Shown here piece by piece: positions 5,206-6,284 of a DNA stretch of 6,284 bases; position 1 is the stretch's first letter; every line of letters begins with the position of its first letter. The DNA lies in contig JAFABD010000021.1 of NCBI GenBank assembly GCA_023426225.1, positions 1 to 6,284 on the forward strand. The letters run 5' to 3'. The position numbers and the translations under genes are program-made. This DNA is from Pseudomonadota bacterium (GTDB lineage Bacteria; Pseudomonadota; Alphaproteobacteria; Sphingomonadales; Sphingomonadaceae). The notes beneath the pieces were generated by a model. It worked only from the letters and a program-made list of their open reading frames with translations. It was not told the origin of the DNA and searched no databases.

Positions 5206-6284
5206 GCGTCCCCGGTCGTCGCGGTTGCGGGTGCCTCATGCCGCAACCGGGCCGCCAAGGAAAGCCGCACGCGCGCCACCGCCTCGTCGAGCGGGACGCG
5301 CCGCACCGGCGTCCCCGCCGGAAACGCGCCGAGCAGCCGCGACGGCATCGCCGCCGACAGCAGCACGAACGTGCCATGGTCGTCGGCGCGGCGGATCAGC
5401 CGCCCGAACGCCTGCGCCAGCCGCGCGCGCACGATCCGGTCGTCATAGGCGCTGCCGCCGTTGGCCAGCCGCCGCGCGGCGTGGAGCACGCTCGGCTTGG
5501 GCCACGGCACGCCCTCCATCACCACCAGCCGCAGCGAGTCGCCCGGCACGTCGACGCCGTCGCGCAGCGCGTCGGTGCCGATCAGCGACGTGCGCGGATC
5601 GTCGCGAAAAATATCGACCAGCGTGCCCGTGTCGATCGGGTCGACATGCTGGGCGAGCAGCGGCAACCCCTCGCGCGCCAGCCGGTCGGCGATGCGCGCA
5701 TGCACCGCGCGCAGCCGCCGGATCGCGGTGAACAGCCCCAGCGTGCCGCCCCCCGCCGCGACGATCAGCTGGGCATAGGCGTTGGCCAGCGCCGCCACGT
5801 CGCCGCGCTTGACGTCGGTGACGATCAGCACCTCGGCCTGGCCGGCATAATCGAACGGGCTCGCCGCCTCGAACCGGATCGGCGCGTGCGGCAGGTGGAC
5901 CGCGCCCGAACGCGCCTCGGCCACCGCCCAGTCGCCGCCGGCACGCAGCGTCGCCGAGGTGATGAGCACGCCCTGCGCGGGTTCGAGCACGGTGCGCGCA
6001 AACGGCCGCGACGGGTCGAGCCAGTGGCGGTGCAGCCCCACATCATATTCGCGCCCCTCGACGCGATCGACCGCCAGCCAGTCGACATATTCGGGATCGG
6101 CCGGCCCGCCGATCCGCGCGATCAGCGCCAGCCAGGCCGCCACCGTCTCGGCGCGCCAGGCCAGCGACGCGATCGCGCCCTCGATCCGCGCCCGCGCCGG
6201 CCCGTCCATCCAGTCGGGCGCCTCGTCGAGCACCGCCTGGAGCCGCCGCCCCAGCCGCAGCATCGGCCGGAGCAGCGCGTCGAG
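5202..6284 (-). CDS. DinG/XPD-like ATP-dependent DNA helicase, C-terminal part (5' end outside window)
   Basis: The frame is open to base 6284, giving 360 visible residues of a longer protein. Counting from the first complete visible codon, it shows superfamily 2 motifs of the DinG/YoaA/XPD type in order: ITSATL at 108-113 (motif III), GLFTAIRRLR near 183-192 (motif IV), DGVDVPG at 242-248 (motif V), then VPWPKP, and QAFGRLIRR at 291-299 with the motif VI arginines. Walker A, the DEAH-like box and any iron-sulphur cysteines would lie outside, so activity cannot be judged. Relatives unwind DNA 5' to 3' and act in repair, R-loop or replication-fork rescue. The ATG at 6263 is internal, not the start, because coding sequence continues upstream. 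Its TGA overlaps the start of the histidine phosphatase gene. Confidence 0.9.
   Translation of the reverse strand, partial: LDALLRPMLRLGRRLQAVLDEAPDWMDGPARARIEGAIASLAWRAETVAAWLALIARIGGPADPEYVDWLAVDRVEGREYDVGLHRHWLDPSRPFARTVLEPAQGVLITSATLRAGGDWAVAEARSGAVHLPHAPIRFEAASPFDYAGQAEVLIVTDVKRGDVAALANAYAQLIVAAGGGTLGLFTAIRRLRAVHARIADRLAREGLPLLAQHVDPIDTGTLVDIFRDDPRTSLIGTDALRDGVDVPGDSLRLVVMEGVPWPKPSVLHAARRLANGGSAYDDRIVRARLAQAFGRLIRRADDHGTFVLLSAAMPSRLLGAFPAGTPVRRVPLDEAVARVRLSLAARLRHEAPATATTGDA

Overview
The window is GC-rich (by eye about two thirds G+C) and looks like core chromosome of an alphaproteobacterium, most probably in Sphingomonadales. The evidence is the order rpmF-plsX-fabH-ihfA-merR, the four-cysteine zinc-ribbon form of L32, and protein sequences that resemble sphingomonad versions from memory; no database search was possible. 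I see no insertion sequence, phage gene, CRISPR array, tRNA or rRNA.

Layout. At 1-260 (minus) lies the N-terminal part of pabB (aminodeoxychorismate synthase component I), running off the left edge. It diverges from a metallo-beta-lactamase-fold hydrolase at 343-1020 (plus). That gene converges on a small MAPEG-family membrane protein at 1069-1470 (minus), with a GC-rich hairpin between them. A 203-bp divergent spacer follows, carrying a promoter and a structured-looking leader for rpmF.

The central plus-strand block is rpmF (L32, 1674-1853), plsX (1885-2916), fabH (2913-3884), then a 122-bp AT-richer regulatory gap, ihfA (4007-4306) and a short MerR-type regulator (4318-4656). PlsX makes acyl-phosphate for phospholipid synthesis and FabH starts fatty-acid chains, so ribosome production, membrane lipid synthesis and a nucleoid protein sit side by side. 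plsX and fabH overlap by four bases (GTGA); ihfA and the MerR gene are 11 bp apart. ihfA appears to have its own promoter, with an IHF-like site just before its ribosome-binding site.

On the right, converging from the minus strand, are a DinG/XPD-like superfamily 2 helicase (5202-6284, truncated at its N-terminus by the window edge) and a SixA-type histidine phosphatase (4669-5205). They are joined by an ATGA stop/start overlap and are probably one transcript.

No previously undescribed system is evident; the genes are ordinary housekeeping genes. The points worth a second look are regulatory: a candidate IHF autoregulatory site at ihfA, a hairpin at the predicted 5' end of the rpmF message, and a possible leaderless start of the hydrolase gene.
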